Assembly (NCBI GenBank): GCA_963770865.1
Contig: CAVYRD010000010.1
Coordinates: forward strand, 124,001 to 188,000
Source of the DNA: Miltoncostaea sp963770865
GTDB taxonomy: Bacteria; Actinomycetota; Thermoleophilia; Miltoncostaeales; Miltoncostaeaceae
Length of the DNA: 64,000 nucleotides
Direction of reading: 5' to 3'
Shown: piece after piece, positions 9,035 to 19,411 of the stretch
How the letters are laid out: each line of letters starts with the position of its first letter
Position numbering within the stretch: the first letter of the stretch is position 1
Made by a program: the position numbers and the translations under genes
The notes under the pieces: model-generated
Databases searched by the model: none
What the model saw: the letters and a program-made list of their open reading frames with translations, nothing else
What the model was told of the DNA's origin: nothing

Positions 9035-9952
9035 ATGGACGAGCACTCGGATCGCCTTTCGCATACCGACCGGTACGCGTCCGAGCCTGGTGCGGACGGC
9101 GCGCTGCGTCGTGCGGACGCCTTGCCCGGGCTCCCTCTGCAGAGGCCGCCCGTCGGCGCCGAGGCGCTGACGCCGGGCACGCACGACTGGCCGCGGATCA
9201 GCGTGATCATTCCGACGCTCAACGAGGCCCGCAACATCGGCCCGGTGCTCGCCGAACTGCCGCCCGACGTCTTCGAGGTGATCGTCGTGGACGGTTGCTC
9301 GGAGGACGGCACAGTGGCGGCCGCGATGAGCGCGCGCGCGGACTGCCGCATCGTGATCCAGGAGGGGCGCGGCAAGGGGGAGGCGCTCACGCTGGGCTTC
9401 ACGGTCGCGCGTGGAGACATCGTCGTGACGCTCGACGCTGACGGCTCGGCCGATCCCGCGGAGATCCCCCTGTTCGTCGGGGCGCTGTTGGCCGGGGCCG
9501 ACTTCACGAAGGGCTCCCGTCACCTGGTCGGCGGCGGAAGCGCCGACCTGACGAGGTTGCGGGCCCTCGGCAACCGGGCGCTCGGGGCGGCGGTGAACCT
9601 GCTCTTCCGCACGCGGTTCACCGACCTCTGCTACGGATACAACGCATTCTGGCGGGACTGCCTTCCAGCGCTCTCCCTCGACTGCAGCGGCTTCGAGATC
9701 GAGACCCTCATGAACATCCGTGCCGTCAAGGCCGGCCTGCGGGTGTGCGAGGTGCCGAGCTTCGAGAGGCCGCGCGTGCACGGGCTCAGCAACCTCAACG
9801 CCGCGAGCGACGGATGGCGCGTCCTCAAGACAATCGTGCGCGAGCGCCGCTCGGGACGGCGGGCGCCCACCGTCCGGAACCGCGTGCTGCGGCGCGAGCA
9901 GTCCCATGCGCTCGCCCCGGTCGACAGGGGAGCAGGGCGCCCATCGAGCTAG
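9035..9952 (+). CDS. Family 2 glycosyltransferase (DPM1-like)
   Basis: A 305-residue GT-A enzyme. After about 50 variable residues the fold starts with ISVIIPTLNEARNIG, then VIVVDGCSEDGT, and the DxD region DIVVTLDADGSADP. The acceptor-side text FTDLCYGYNAFWRDCL resembles enzymes that load a sugar onto a polyprenyl phosphate or a lipid-linked glycan. No C-terminal membrane segment is visible. I chose ATG 9035 because GGGGGGTAG just upstream can act as a ribosome-binding site; a longer frame begins at 8927 but adds only low-complexity sequence. About 180 bases separate it from the previous gene, so it may have its own promoter. Confidence 0.8.
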   Translation: MDEHSDRLSHTDRYASEPGADGALRRADALPGLPLQRPPVGAEALTPGTHDWPRISVIIPTLNEARNIGPVLAELPPDVFEVIVVDGCSEDGTVAAAMSARADCRIVIQEGRGKGEALTLGFTVARGDIVVTLDADGSADPAEIPLFVGALLAGADFTKGSRHLVGGGSADLTRLRALGNRALGAAVNLLFRTRFTDLCYGYNAFWRDCLPALSLDCSGFEIETLMNIRAVKAGLRVCEVPSFERPRVHGLSNLNAASDGWRVLKTIVRERRSGRRAPTVRNRVLRREQSHALAPVDRGAGRPSS

Positions 9953-10079
9953 CGACGAGCAGCTTCGTCACGGCGAGGCGCCGAAAGCCGCTCCGAAGAA
10001 CCTGTCCCGAGGCGCTTCGTCCCGCGGACTCGCCCGAGCGGGCGGCGCCACGACCCGCCGCCCGATGGGGCCGCGCATC

Positions 10080-11198
10080 ATGAGGGTGCTGATGGCGACG
10101 CCGCGCTTCCTCCCGGAGGCTGGAGGCGTCGAGACCCATGTCTACGAGGTGGCGCGGCGGCTGGTGGCGGCCGGCGTGGACGTCACCGTGCTGTGCACGG
10201 ACATCGGCCTTGGACTTCCCGCTCGCGACGAGGTCGCAGGCATTCGAGTGGTGCGGGTGCGCGCGCACCCGAAGGGTCACGACCTCCGGTTCGCCCCCGC
10301 CATCGGTTCGGTCGTGCGGTCGCGCCCCTGGGACATCGTTCACGTCCAGTCCTACCACACGCTCGTCGCCCCCTACGCGATGCTCGCGTCGATTCGGACG
10401 AGGACCCCCTACGTGCTGAGCTTCCATGCCGGCGGGCATTCGGCGCGGCTGCGCGCCGCCGCACGACCCGCGCAGCAGTGGGCCCTTCGCCCGCTCATAC
10501 GCCGGGCCGCGCGCCTCATCGTCCTAACCGACTTCGAGACAGGGCTCTACGGCCGGCGCCTGCGGCTGCCGGCCGAGCGCTTCGTCCCGATCCCCAATGG
10601 CGCCGACCTGCCCCCGATCCCGGCCGGCGACCGCCCGCCCACGGAGGCCGGCCTCATCGTGTCGGTCGGCCGTCTCGAACGGTACAAGGGCCACCATAGG
10701 GCCATCGCGGCGATGCCCGAGGTGCTGCGCCGCGAGCCCGGCGCGCGGCTGTGGATCGCGGGGAGCGGCCCCTACGAGGCCGAGCTTCGTCGGCTGGCCG
10801 CGGCGCTCGGCGTGGCTGAGCACGTCGAGATCCGGGCGATCCCGCCGGAGGACAGGGAGGCCATGGCTCGCGGGATCGCGCGGGCCTCGCTCGTCGTCCT
10901 GCTGAGCGACTTCGAGACCCATCCGGTCGCCGCGCTCGAGGGGATCGCACTGGGACGCAGGGTGCTCGTGGGCGACACGTCCGGCCTGAGCGAGCTTGCC
11001 GCTCGGGGTCTCGCCCGGGCCATTCCGCCCGAGTCCTCGCCGGACGCGGTCGCGACCGCCATGATCGAGGACATGAGCCTGCCGCCGATCGACCCGCCTC
11101 CGTCCATCCCGACCTGGGACAGTTGCTCCGAGCGCCTTCTCGAGGTCTATCGCGAGGTCCTGGCGGAGCGGAGGCGGCGGGCAGAGGGGCCCAGCTGA
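10080..11198 (+). CDS. Family 4 glycosyltransferase
   Basis: A 372-residue GT-B glycosyltransferase. The start MRVLMATPRFLPEAGGVETHV is the classical GT4 acceptor-domain loop, followed by the DIVHVQSYHTL strand. The donor domain starts at SVGRLERYKGHHRAIAAMP and includes LWIAGSGPYEAEL. The usual E-x7-E appears as FETHPVAALEGIALG. ATG 10080 was preferred; ATG 10065 five codons upstream is also possible. It ends four bases before the next gene and probably shares a transcript with it. The sugar substrate is not predictable. Confidence 0.85.
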   Translation: MRVLMATPRFLPEAGGVETHVYEVARRLVAAGVDVTVLCTDIGLGLPARDEVAGIRVVRVRAHPKGHDLRFAPAIGSVVRSRPWDIVHVQSYHTLVAPYAMLASIRTRTPYVLSFHAGGHSARLRAAARPAQQWALRPLIRRAARLIVLTDFETGLYGRRLRLPAERFVPIPNGADLPPIPAGDRPPTEAGLIVSVGRLERYKGHHRAIAAMPEVLRREPGARLWIAGSGPYEAELRRLAAALGVAEHVEIRAIPPEDREAMARGIARASLVVLLSDFETHPVAALEGIALGRRVLVGDTSGLSELAARGLARAIPPESSPDAVATAMIEDMSLPPIDPPPSIPTWDSCSERLLEVYREVLAERRRRAEGPS

Positions 11199-11201
11199 GG
11201 G

Positions 11202-13350
11202 ATGTCGCAGCGTCGCGCCCATAGGACCGCGTCGCGGGAGGCGAAGCTCAGATGGGGCGTCCTCATCGCGACCATCGTGCTGGGGCGCCTGACGACGATC
11301 CTCCTGAGGCGCGGCCGGCCCACGGCGGTGGAGCCACCCGTGGTCAACGCGGCCGCACCTGTCCTCGGAGCTGTCGAACCTCCGGCTGGTCAGGCCGGAC
11401 CGGCCCTCGACGAGCCCGCTCCGGTGCGTGACGTCGTGCCGACGCTCCTGGCCCACGACCAGACCGCCGCCATCGTCGACGCGCCGCCCGCGGCGCCGCC
11501 GACATCGTGGGGCGAGCTGCGCACGACCCCGACGCCCGTCCAGACCCCTCCCGTCCGGCGGGTCTCATGGGGCTGGCTCAGCGTGCTCCTGCTCGTGGCG
11601 TCCCTCGGACTGCTCACCACGGTCGTGTCCGGTGCCCTCTCGCGCACGGGTAGGCCTGGGGCCGAGCCGGTCTTCTGGGCAGGGCTGCTCCTCATGGTCC
11701 TGCCCGTCGCCGCCCGGGTCGCGTCGCGCGGCGCGACCCGCCTGGAGCGCGGTCTCGCGGTCACGGGCCTCGGGCTCTTGCTCTACCTCACCAAGGTGCT
11801 GCACGACCCCTTCATGCTCGTCTACAGCGACGAACTCGTGCACCTGCGCAACGCCGAGGAGATCATCCGGCTTCACGGGCTCTTCCCACGCAACTCGATC
11901 CTTCCCGTGACGGTGTACTACCCGGGGCTCGAGACGATCACGGCGGGGCTTGCGCAGCTCAGCGGCCTGAGCCCGTTCGCGGCGGGCGTGGTCGTGGTGG
12001 GGGCCGCGAGGCTTCTCATCATGCTGGCGCTGTTCCTCCTGTTCGAGCGCATCAGCGGCTCGTCCCGGATCGCGGCCGTGGCAGCCCTCGTATACGTCGC
12101 CAATCCGAACTTCCTGTTCTGGAGCGGCCAGTACTCCTACGAGTCGCTCGCTCTCCCGCTCGCGGTGTTGGCCCTGCTCGCCGTCACAGAACGGAATGCA
12201 GAGCGCTCGCCGTCATGGCGGCGTGTGAGCTGGATGGCCATGGCGGAGCTGGCGATCGTCGCCGTGGTGATGACCCACCATCTTTCGGCGTATGCCCTCC
12301 TGGCCACGCTGGTCGTCATGTCGTTGGTCTGCGCGGTCGGCCTCGGGCGCCGGCTCGACTCGCCGCTGGGGCTCGTTCTGTTCGCCATCGTCGCCGTAGT
12401 GGCCTGGCTCTTCGAGGTCGCCCCGCTCACGGGCGACTATCTGACGCAGATCTTCCGGGCGACCTACGACGGTGTCGTGGGCACGGTGCACGGCTCGTCC
12501 GAGACGCGAGAGCTGTTCAGGTCCACGGAGGGCCAGACGGCTCCGCCCTGGCAACGGGTCGTTGGGCTCACGTTCCGTCGCCCTTATCGCGCTGGCCCTG
12601 CCATTTGGCTTCGTTCAGGCTTGGCGGCGGCGACGGCGGTCGCCCCTGGTCCTCGTGTTCGCCGCCGGTGCCGTGACCTACCTCGCGCTCCTTCCCCTGA
12701 GGGTCGTGCCGAGCGCGTGGGAGACCGCGAACCGCGCCTCGGATTTCCTCTACGTGGGCATTGGACTCATGGTCGCCCTGGCGGCACATCGCGTTTGGCG
12801 GCCTCGGCGGCGGCGGTGGCTCGTGACCCTGGCCACCTCCGCATACGCGGGGGTCATCGCCGTCGGCGGGGTGATCGCAGGGTGGCCACCCGAGCTGCGC
12901 CTCTCCCAGCCCTACCGCGCGACCGTCAACGGCCACGTGATCGAGCCCCAGGGCGTCGCGCTCGCGCGCTGGTCGCTCTCTGGCCTCGGTCCGAATCAAG
13001 GCTTCGTCGCCGACCAGTCGAACGGCTTGCTGCTCGCGGCGCTCGGCCGGCAGCTCCCACGGATCGGCAACGACGGCGTCGCGAACGCCGTGCTCGAGCC
13101 GACACGGCTGGACCCGTCCGTAGTGAACGCCATCGCCTCCGCGGGGATCCAGTACGTCGCCGTCGACCGGCGCGCCGTGGCGAGCGACAACCTGGCCGGC
13201 TACTTCTTCGCTCCCGCTGGGAAACCGCCGACGGGTTCACGCGGCCTCGTCGATCCGGGGCGCGTCTCGAAGCTCGACGTGCCCGGGGTGAGCCGGGTCT
13301 TCGACAGCGGGGACATCGTGGTCTACGACGTCCGCAGGCTGAGCCCGTGA
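11202..13350 (+). CDS. Polytopic membrane protein, GT-C-like, one frameshift
   Basis: A large integral membrane protein of about 715 residues once one frame change near 12567-12575 is allowed. The first part has a proline/alanine-rich cytoplasmic region of about 110 residues, then many hydrophobic helices. A segment YSDELVHLRNAEEIIRLHG lies in the first large external loop, similar to the acidic catalytic loop of GT-C glycosyltransferases. After the break come more helices (ALIALALPFGFVQAW, FLYVGIGLMVALAAHRV) and a soluble C-terminal domain ending at 13350. Context suggests a polyprenyl-phosphate-sugar-dependent transferase or glycan-assembly protein. The break could be a sequence error because both sides read well. 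Confidence 0.6.
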
Positions 13351-14165
13351 GGAGCCTTCTCCGCCACCCGGCCGCCATGGCCGCGGCCGCCGCGCTCGCC
13401 TGCGCCGCCGGCTGCGTCGTCATCGAGGGGCCCCCTGCGGCGCGGATACCGTTGGCGCTGCCCCTGCTGCTCCTCCTTCCGGGCTTTGCTGTCCTGCGTG
13501 CCCTCTTCCCGCACGGCGTGCACGATCCCTTGCGCGCCCTCGCCTACAGCGTCGGCCTGAGCCTCGCGCTGGCGATCGTCGGCGGCGTCGAGGCCGGCGT
13601 CCGGGGGCTGCTGTCCACATCGACGTGGGCGGCCATCGCTGCGGGCGTCACGGTGGCTGCAGCCGTGGTGGCGGAGTGGCGGCGCCGCCGCGCAAGGGAG
13701 CCGGCGCCCGCTCGGCCACTGCGGCCACCGGCCCCGGGATCGCGCCGCGCCGCGGCGATCCTGGGGTTGCTCGCCGCCCTGGCCGTGCTCGGCGCGGCGA
13801 TCGCCCTTGCGCGTACGCCCTCTTCCGTCCCCGAGGACCGGGGCTACACCGTGCTCTCGATCAGCCGGAAGCCGGACGACCCGGGGAGCGCGACGGTGGA
13901 GATCGCGAGTAACGAGGCGCGCACGCGCCGCTTCCGAATGCGCATCCTGGTGACCGGACGCCCGACCGAGTACCGCAGCATCGTCATCGCGCCGGGGGAA
14001 ACGATCGAGGAGCAGATCGCGATTCCGGCGCGTGGACGCTTCGGGGTGATCCGGGTCTACCTGCTCGAGCAGAGGGACGGAACGCCCGTCATCTACCGGC
14101 GGGTCCGGCTCGATCTCCCCGGTAGCCTCCCCGGTCAGGCGGCTGAGGGCGCCGCTTCGCGGTAG
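13347..14165 (+). CDS. DUF1616-like membrane protein
   Basis: A 272-residue protein starting at GTG 13347, overlapping the previous stop in GTGA. The N-terminal half has four or five hydrophobic helices, including LALPLLLLLPGFAVLRALFP and YSVGLSLALAIVGGVEAGV, the arrangement typical of the uncharacterised DUF1616 family (a 'LPGY-like' motif after helix 2). After another helix the C-terminal 90 residues form a soluble, probably external domain with alternating strand-like text. The gene pairs with the preceding GT-C-like protein, so it may help in the same glycan step. Its 3' end overlaps the converging gene on the other strand by 31 bases. No function is established. Confidence 0.6.
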   Translation: MRSLLRHPAAMAAAAALACAAGCVVIEGPPAARIPLALPLLLLLPGFAVLRALFPHGVHDPLRALAYSVGLSLALAIVGGVEAGVRGLLSTSTWAAIAAGVTVAAAVVAEWRRRRAREPAPARPLRPPAPGSRRAAAILGLLAALAVLGAAIALARTPSSVPEDRGYTVLSISRKPDDPGSATVEIASNEARTRRFRMRILVTGRPTEYRSIVIAPGETIEEQIAIPARGRFGVIRVYLLEQRDGTPVIYRRVRLDLPGSLPGQAAEGAASR

Positions 14166-15360
14166 ACGCGCTCCAGGCGTGCTGCGTAAGCGGCGCTTCC
14201 GTGGCATTCCGAGGCGAACGCCCGTGCATCGTCGCCAAGACGCCGTCTGCGGTCCGAGTCCGCGAGCAGCGCGAGGCACGCGGCGGCGATGCCGGGTGCG
14301 TCGTCGGCGACCATCAGCGGCGGCGTGCGCTCGTTCACCGCGAGCCCCTCTGCACCGCGTGGGGTGGTGACGACGGCCTTGCCGCACGCCATCGCCTCCA
14401 AGACCTTCATCCTCATGCCCCCGCCCACACGGACGGGCGCCACGACGACCTCGGCCCCCGCCATGACGGGGGCGAGGTCGGGTACCCAGCCGGTTACCTT
14501 CACCCCGTCGCCGGCGAGTCGTTTCACTTCGACCGGAGGCAGCGCCCCCGCGATCGTGAGCTGCACGTCGGGCTTGCCTCGCCGAACGAGCGGCAAGACC
14601 TCGTGGCCGAGCCACAGGGCGGCGTTGAACGTTGGGGTGATGGGACATGTTGCCGACGAAGAGCATCTCCCCGGGGATCTCGGCGGCCCGGTCGAGGGCG
14701 GGAGGCACCTCGATGCCGAAGGGGTTGACCCGGACGCGCCCCGCCAGCTCGGGGACGGACCTGAGGATCTCGGCTGCGTCGCGTGCCGTGAAGGCCTGGA
14801 CCAGGTGGAACTTCCGCCACACCCGGCGCTGGTACCTCGGCCAGCGATGCCAGTCGATCTCCGCGAGGAGCCGCATCGGCCAGCCCCGCACCGGCCCGCT
14901 CGGCCAGCGGAACGGCCGGCGCCGCCGGACCTCGTGCTCAGTCAGCACGGCAGGGACGTCGGCCGGGTAGCGGTACACGGCTGCCGCGTCGTCCTCCGCC
15001 GCCACGACGTCGAAGTCGTGGTCCCGCGTCAGCCGGTCGAGGAGACGTTGGACCTCGGGTTCGTAGAACCAGACCGTACGCCAGGGAAGGCGCCGGACGA
15101 GCCAGCCCCAGAGGATCCGCATGCGCCGCGGCCACCCACGTCGATACGTGGGAGGTGACCGCCGCACGACGTGGGCCTCGATGCCCAGAGCCGGCAGACG
15201 GTCTGCCGCGTCGAGCTTCCCACGGATCGGGTCCCGCCACGGTGACCAGCGTCACATCGTGGTGCTCACGCAGCCCGACGACGCAGGCATGCAGGAGGCG
15301 CGGGATCGCGCCAGGGGCCCGGTCGGACGGCGGCATCGGCGTGACGAGCAGGATTCTCAC
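14135..15360 (-). CDS. Family 4 glycosyltransferase, two frame breaks
   Basis: A minus-strand GT-B enzyme of about 405 residues when frames are joined. The GTG at 15360 starts MRILLVTPMPPSDRAPGAIP. After GPDPWE the frame changes near 15220-15235, and the middle part includes VVAAEDDAAAVYRYPADVPAVLTEHEV. A second change near 14625 follows GEMLFVGNMSHHPN. The end contains VKVTGWVPDLAPVMAGAEVVVAPVRVG and the donor-site glycine/glutamate text GGGMRMKVLEAMACGKAVVTT, typical of GT4 enzymes. The start overlaps the stop of the upstream GT2 (GTGA), so the two form a minus-strand operon. Single-base errors are the likeliest cause of the breaks. Confidence 0.65.
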
Positions 15361-16445
15361 GAGCGGTGGAGGGCTCCGAGCGCGGCGTTGATGCCCTGGC
15401 GCCGTTCGGGGAGGAGGAAGAGCTCACCGAGCCAACCTGCGACGGGCCGCGGGGCGGTGAGCATCGCGGCGAGCCAGACGAGGAACATCGCCTTCATCGG
15501 TAGGCGCACGTCCTGGCGGGCTCGGCACGCGCGGCCGCCGAGCCGCAGCAGCGACCGACGTGACTCGTGGCGGGAGGCCGGCCCGAGCCTGGTGAGCACG
15601 GCCCGGTTGGCGACGTCGCACATCGAGGCGGTCAAGCGCTCGTCGTGTGTGATGCCCGTCGTGCTCGCGATGCGGAATAGGTGACCACGGGTGCGTGCGG
15701 CGTAGTCAACCGTCTCGCACACATGGCGGACGTCGAGCTGCCCGCTGTCGCGGGTAAAGCCGTTGGCGCCGTGCGTCCGGTAGCGGGCAAGCGGCGCGTC
15801 GATCGCCGCGACGGGGCCGAGCAGCGACGACACGTGCACCAAGTACCAGTCCGCGCACAGTCGGTAGTCGTCCTCGGGGATGGGGAGCATTCGGCGCAGG
15901 GCGGCAGTCGAGAAGGCGTTGCCGCTGGTGGGCAGCCAGGCCGCGTCGAACGGGCACAGCAGCGTCGCCCGGGTGAGGTCGCCCCGCGCCAGCCTGAGCC
16001 TCGCGGCCGGCTTCAGCTGGCCCGTGTCGTCGCCGGCGGCGTCCATCACCCGCAGCCGGAAGTGCACGCGCGCGAGGCCCGGCTCGGCCGCGAAGGCGGC
16101 GGCCACCCGGGCGGCGGCGTCCGGCTCGAGGGCGTCGTCCGCGTCGAGGAACAGCACCACGTCGCCGCGCACGCGCTCCATCGCCGCGTTCATGGCTGAC
16201 GCCTGGCCACCGTTCGGTTTGAACACCGCCTGAACGCGGTCGCCATAGGAGCGGATGATGTCCCGGGACCCGTCGGTGGAGCCGTCGTCGACGACGATGA
16301 CCCGCGTGAGGCGGTGGCTCTGGGCGAGGGCGCTGTCGATCGCCGCCCGCAGGTAGCGTGCGTAATCGAAGTTGTCGATCACGATGTCGATCGCTATCTC
16401 GGACGCGCGCCAGCGTGCGTTCGTCGTCAGGGACATCGTCGCCAT
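15357..16445 (-). CDS. Family 2 glycosyltransferase
   Basis: A 362-residue GT-A enzyme on the minus strand. From about residue 18 it reads IDIVIDNFDYARYLRAAIDS, then VIVVDDGSTDGSRDI and VVLFLDADDALEP, which holds the DxD donor/metal motif. Later text includes LCPFDAAWLPTSGNAF and YRLCADWYLVHVSSLLGP, the acceptor side. The C-terminal third has amphipathic or membrane-associated character (PMKAMFLVWLAAMLTAP). ATG 16445 was used; a second ATG three codons in is equally plausible. It is the first gene of a two-gene minus-strand unit. Donor sugar unknown. Confidence 0.8.
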   Translation of the reverse strand: MATMSLTTNARWRASEIAIDIVIDNFDYARYLRAAIDSALAQSHRLTRVIVVDDGSTDGSRDIIRSYGDRVQAVFKPNGGQASAMNAAMERVRGDVVLFLDADDALEPDAAARVAAAFAAEPGLARVHFRLRVMDAAGDDTGQLKPAARLRLARGDLTRATLLCPFDAAWLPTSGNAFSTAALRRMLPIPEDDYRLCADWYLVHVSSLLGPVAAIDAPLARYRTHGANGFTRDSGQLDVRHVCETVDYAARTRGHLFRIASTTGITHDERLTASMCDVANRAVLTRLGPASRHESRRSLLRLGGRACRARQDVRLPMKAMFLVWLAAMLTAPRPVAGWLGELFLLPERRQGINAALGALHRS

Positions 16446-16633
16446 ATCAGCGTATCGCCATCGGGGCCGCGCCCCCCGTCGGGCTAGGCTGCCGTGTCTC
16501 CGAGATGTCCCGATACTCGGGACCTCGTTGAGCACGCCGTAGACGCGAGCGCCCAGGTCCTCGGTGAGGGCCTGGGCGCCGCTGTGCCGCAGTACGTTCG
16601 GGGTGCGACCCAACCGAACGAAAGGAGCGGCAT

Positions 16634-17453
16634 GTGACCCATGATGACGTGCTGTTTCGCTCCCGGCTGCAGGTGCTCGCCTACGCCGCCGAGCCCGACC
16701 CTGGCCCATCCGGGCTTTGGGCCCCGGCGGATCTCCGACGAGCTGGCGCGCCCGCACTGGGGCGGAATCGTCGTCTTCGCCCAACTGGGTCTGGCGCTGC
16801 CTTCGTCGAACACGGCCTGTCGACCCGGGCACGGCGCCTTGGCCTTGTCGCGGGCTACCCCGCAGCCTCCGCGCCCCGCGCGAGGCCGATCCCGAGCCCC
16901 ACATCGAGGTCTGCCGCCCGGCAGCGCTGGTGGGCATCGACTGCCTTTTCGTCGGGCGGCTGCGCGGCACCAAAGAGCCGGTGTGGCAGGTCACCGCGAT
17001 AGACGTCTATTCCTCTCATGCCTGGGCCGAGCTCTGCTCGGCCCGCCAACCGACCCACCAGCACACCTCACGGCTGGCGCGGCGGGTGGCCGGCGATCTC
17101 GCCCAGGCCGGCTGGAGGCTGGAGCGGGTGCTCTCGGACAACAGCTCCGGGTTCACCAGCCATGAGTTCCGGCGCACCGTGGAGGGCCTGGGCGGGCGGA
17201 CAACCCGGATCCGGGCCGGCCGGCCCCAGACAAACGGCCACGTCGAGAACCTGCATCGCACGATCCTCGAGGAATGCTGGCGGCCCTCGTTGCGCGCTCC
17301 CTGTACCCGGCCCTCACCGCCCTGCGGCGTGACCTGGCCAGCTACATCGACTACTACAACACCGACTGCACCCACCACGGGCGGATCACCCGCGTGCGGA
17401 TCCCCGCCGACCTGATCGATCCGGCCAGAAAGATGCGCCCATGGCAGACGTGA
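16634..17453 (+). pseudogene. IS481-type transposase remnant
   Basis: A DDE transposase related to the IS481 family, read only across several frames. A good ribosome-binding site AAAGGAG (16621-16627) precedes GTG 16634 and the start QVLAYAAE. About 60-70 residues of the helix-turn-helix region are then missing, because the text passes directly to HPGFGPRRISDELARPHWGG-like sequence in neighbouring frames. The catalytic part VGIDCLFVGRLRGTKEPVWQ, LSDNSSGFTSHEF and RPQTNGHVENLHRTILEE shows the D, D and E positions. After ECW the frame changes again to reach YIDYYNTDCTHHGRITRVR and a stop at 17453. An internal deletion plus frame changes indicates an inactive copy. Confidence 0.75.
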
Positions 17454-17650
17454 ACTGTCGGCGCATCTTGGGGGCAGCCCAGGCTAGGCCCTGCCCGGTC
17501 TGGGCCGCCACCGTCGAGCCACGGTGGTGCGCCGCCGTCTCCCCGCGGTGGCGTCAACACCCAGGCCCCGGCGACGTGTAGCGTGGGCTCGCCTTTCGGC
17601 GATCCGTCCCCGACGAAGCAGGGACTTCGACGTCCACACGTCGCATCCGA

Positions 17651-19159
17651 ATGCGTCCTTCCAGGCATCCAAAAGGCGTCCGGCGCGCGCTTCTCGTCCA
17701 AATCTCGTTGCTCATGGTCCTCGTGGCGTGCGCATCGCAGTCCGGCCGTGCCGGAGCCGCGTCGGTCTACTGGGGCGCGTACATCAAGGGCGACACGTAC
17801 GGATACGAGGACGCCCCTTTCGACGCGCGGACCATCGACGCCTTCGAGTCGCACGCGGGCAAGCGGGTCTCGATCGTGCACTGGGGCCAGCCGTGGTACT
17901 GGGGCAGCCATGGCGGCTATCAGGCATTTCGCCGCGACCTGGCCGAAAAGGTCCGGCTGCGGGGGTCCATCCCGATGATCAACTGGGTTTCGTGGGATCT
18001 CGACAAGGGTGGGTCACTGGACCAACCGGACTTCCGGCTGTCCGAGATCATCGCGGGTCGCCACGACGCCTTCATCCGCCAATGGGCGCGCGACGCCCGC
18101 GCGTGGGGTCATCCGCTCTTCGTGCGCTTCGACCACGAGATGAACGGCGACTGGTTCCCGTGGAGTGAGCGCGCGAACGGTAACGGTACCGGGCAGTTCG
18201 TGCGCATGTGGCGGCACGTCGTGGACATCTTCGATCAGGAGGGCGCGTCCAACGTGACCTGGGTCTGGGCGCCGAACACCATCCCCGCGGCCGGGATTCC
18301 GCTGGCGTCGCTCTATCCGGGCGACGGGTACGTCGATTGGACGGGGATCTCGGGCTACAACTGGGGGACGAACCCCGCGGCTCAGCAGGACAACACCTGG
18401 GAGTCGTTCTCCGAGGTGCACCGGGCGACCTACGACGCACTGAGGACGCTCGCGCCGGCCAAGCCGATCATGATCGCCGAGACGGCCTCGACCGAGATCG
18501 GCGGCTCGAAAGCCGCCTGGACCACCGATGCGCTCCAGACCCAGCTTCCGGTGAACTTCCCGCAGGTCAAGGCTGTCCTCTGGTTCAACTGGAACGCGCC
18601 CGCGAGTGCCGGGACCATGGATTGGACGATCGAGTCCTCAGCGCAGGCGCGCGCGGCCTTCGCGGCCGGGATCTCTTCGTCGTACTACGCCTCGAACACC
18701 TTCGGCGGACTACCCGCCCTCTCGAAGGTGATACCGATCGGGGCCGGGTCGTCCGGGGCCGGCGGCACGGGCGCGACAGCCGGTGGCGCGAGCGCTGCCG
18801 CCACCTCCGGGTCTTCGGCCGCCCTGAGCCGCAGCATCCTCTCCTTCGAGGTGATGCGCCGCTGCCGCCCCGGGCGGGTCCTGTGCCTGCGGCTGATCTG
18901 GCGCGCCGGCCTGCCTCGTCGGGCCCGTGTGCGGTTCTGGATCCGCGTCAGGGAGGTCGCAGGCGGCAGGACCATCGCCCGGAGCGTCGGATCCGGTGCG
19001 TCCGGCCGGCGGCATGCGGTGGTCCTCAGCCTGGGCCGCCGGCCGCACTGCGGGCCCGTGGTGGCGCGACTCACGCTCCGGGCGGCGGGGGTGACGCGGG
19101 TCACGACTCGCCGGACGTCGATCCGGCGATCCTGCATCCGTCCCTTGCTGGCCCCGTAA
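17651..19159 (+). CDS. Secreted glycoside hydrolase family 26 (beta-mannanase-like)
   Basis: A 502-residue secreted enzyme. Residues 1-37 form a signal sequence with a positively charged start and hydrophobic core ending LLMVLVACASQ, possibly a lipobox (LVAC). The GH26 barrel follows: WGAYIKGDTYG, RVSIVHWGQPW, then the acid/base glutamate in VRFDHEMNGDWFPWSE and the nucleophile glutamate in IMIAETASTEIGG. After about residue 350 come a glycine/alanine/serine linker and an arginine-rich C-terminal domain of about 105 residues, perhaps a wall- or polymer-binding module. GH26 enzymes cleave beta-1,4-mannan or related beta-glucans. Its place among glycosyltransferases suggests trimming of the locus's own polymer. 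A paralogue lies at 43040-44566. Confidence 0.85.
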   Translation: MRPSRHPKGVRRALLVQISLLMVLVACASQSGRAGAASVYWGAYIKGDTYGYEDAPFDARTIDAFESHAGKRVSIVHWGQPWYWGSHGGYQAFRRDLAEKVRLRGSIPMINWVSWDLDKGGSLDQPDFRLSEIIAGRHDAFIRQWARDARAWGHPLFVRFDHEMNGDWFPWSERANGNGTGQFVRMWRHVVDIFDQEGASNVTWVWAPNTIPAAGIPLASLYPGDGYVDWTGISGYNWGTNPAAQQDNTWESFSEVHRATYDALRTLAPAKPIMIAETASTEIGGSKAAWTTDALQTQLPVNFPQVKAVLWFNWNAPASAGTMDWTIESSAQARAAFAAGISSSYYASNTFGGLPALSKVIPIGAGSSGAGGTGATAGGASAAATSGSSAALSRSILSFEVMRRCRPGRVLCLRLIWRAGLPRRARVRFWIRVREVAGGRTIARSVGSGASGRRHAVVLSLGRRPHCGPVVARLTLRAAGVTRVTTRRTSIRRSCIRPLLAP

Positions 19160-19197
19160 GCGTTGTTCCCAGGCAAGCCGAGGAAGCCCTCGAAGGA

Positions 19198-19296
19198 CTA
19201 GTTGCGGCTCGCCAACCCGTTGTTACCGAGGAGCCACTGCAGCCGGGCGGCCGGGGTCTGGCGGTTGAGGGAGGCGTGGGGTCGCTGGTGATTGTA
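19198..19296 (-). pseudogene. IS481-type transposase, C-terminal fragment split off by IS110
   Basis: The minus strand encodes YNHQRPHASLNRQTPAARLQ followed by a short tail and TAG, the standard end of IS481-type transposases. The fragment begins exactly at the left edge of the IS110 element. Its upstream half continues at 20893 beyond that element, and joining TAC at both edges restores an in-frame LRFYNHQRPH. Confidence 0.8.
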
Positions 19297-19411
19297 GGGG
19301 CATGAAACTGCTCCTGGAGCTGCTGCACCGGGCGAGTCGATCTAGGATCGGCCCGGTTCCGGGACAGGGGCTTCGGAGGGCCAGGTGGGGCAGGCCGTCG
19401 GCTTTGGTATG

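Noticed and set aside
19298..19333. Minus-strand text QQLQEQFH as part of the IS481 transposase
   Set aside because: The real IS481 frame resumes exactly at 19296 after joining across the IS110 element, so this similarity is a coincidence within the IS110 leader.
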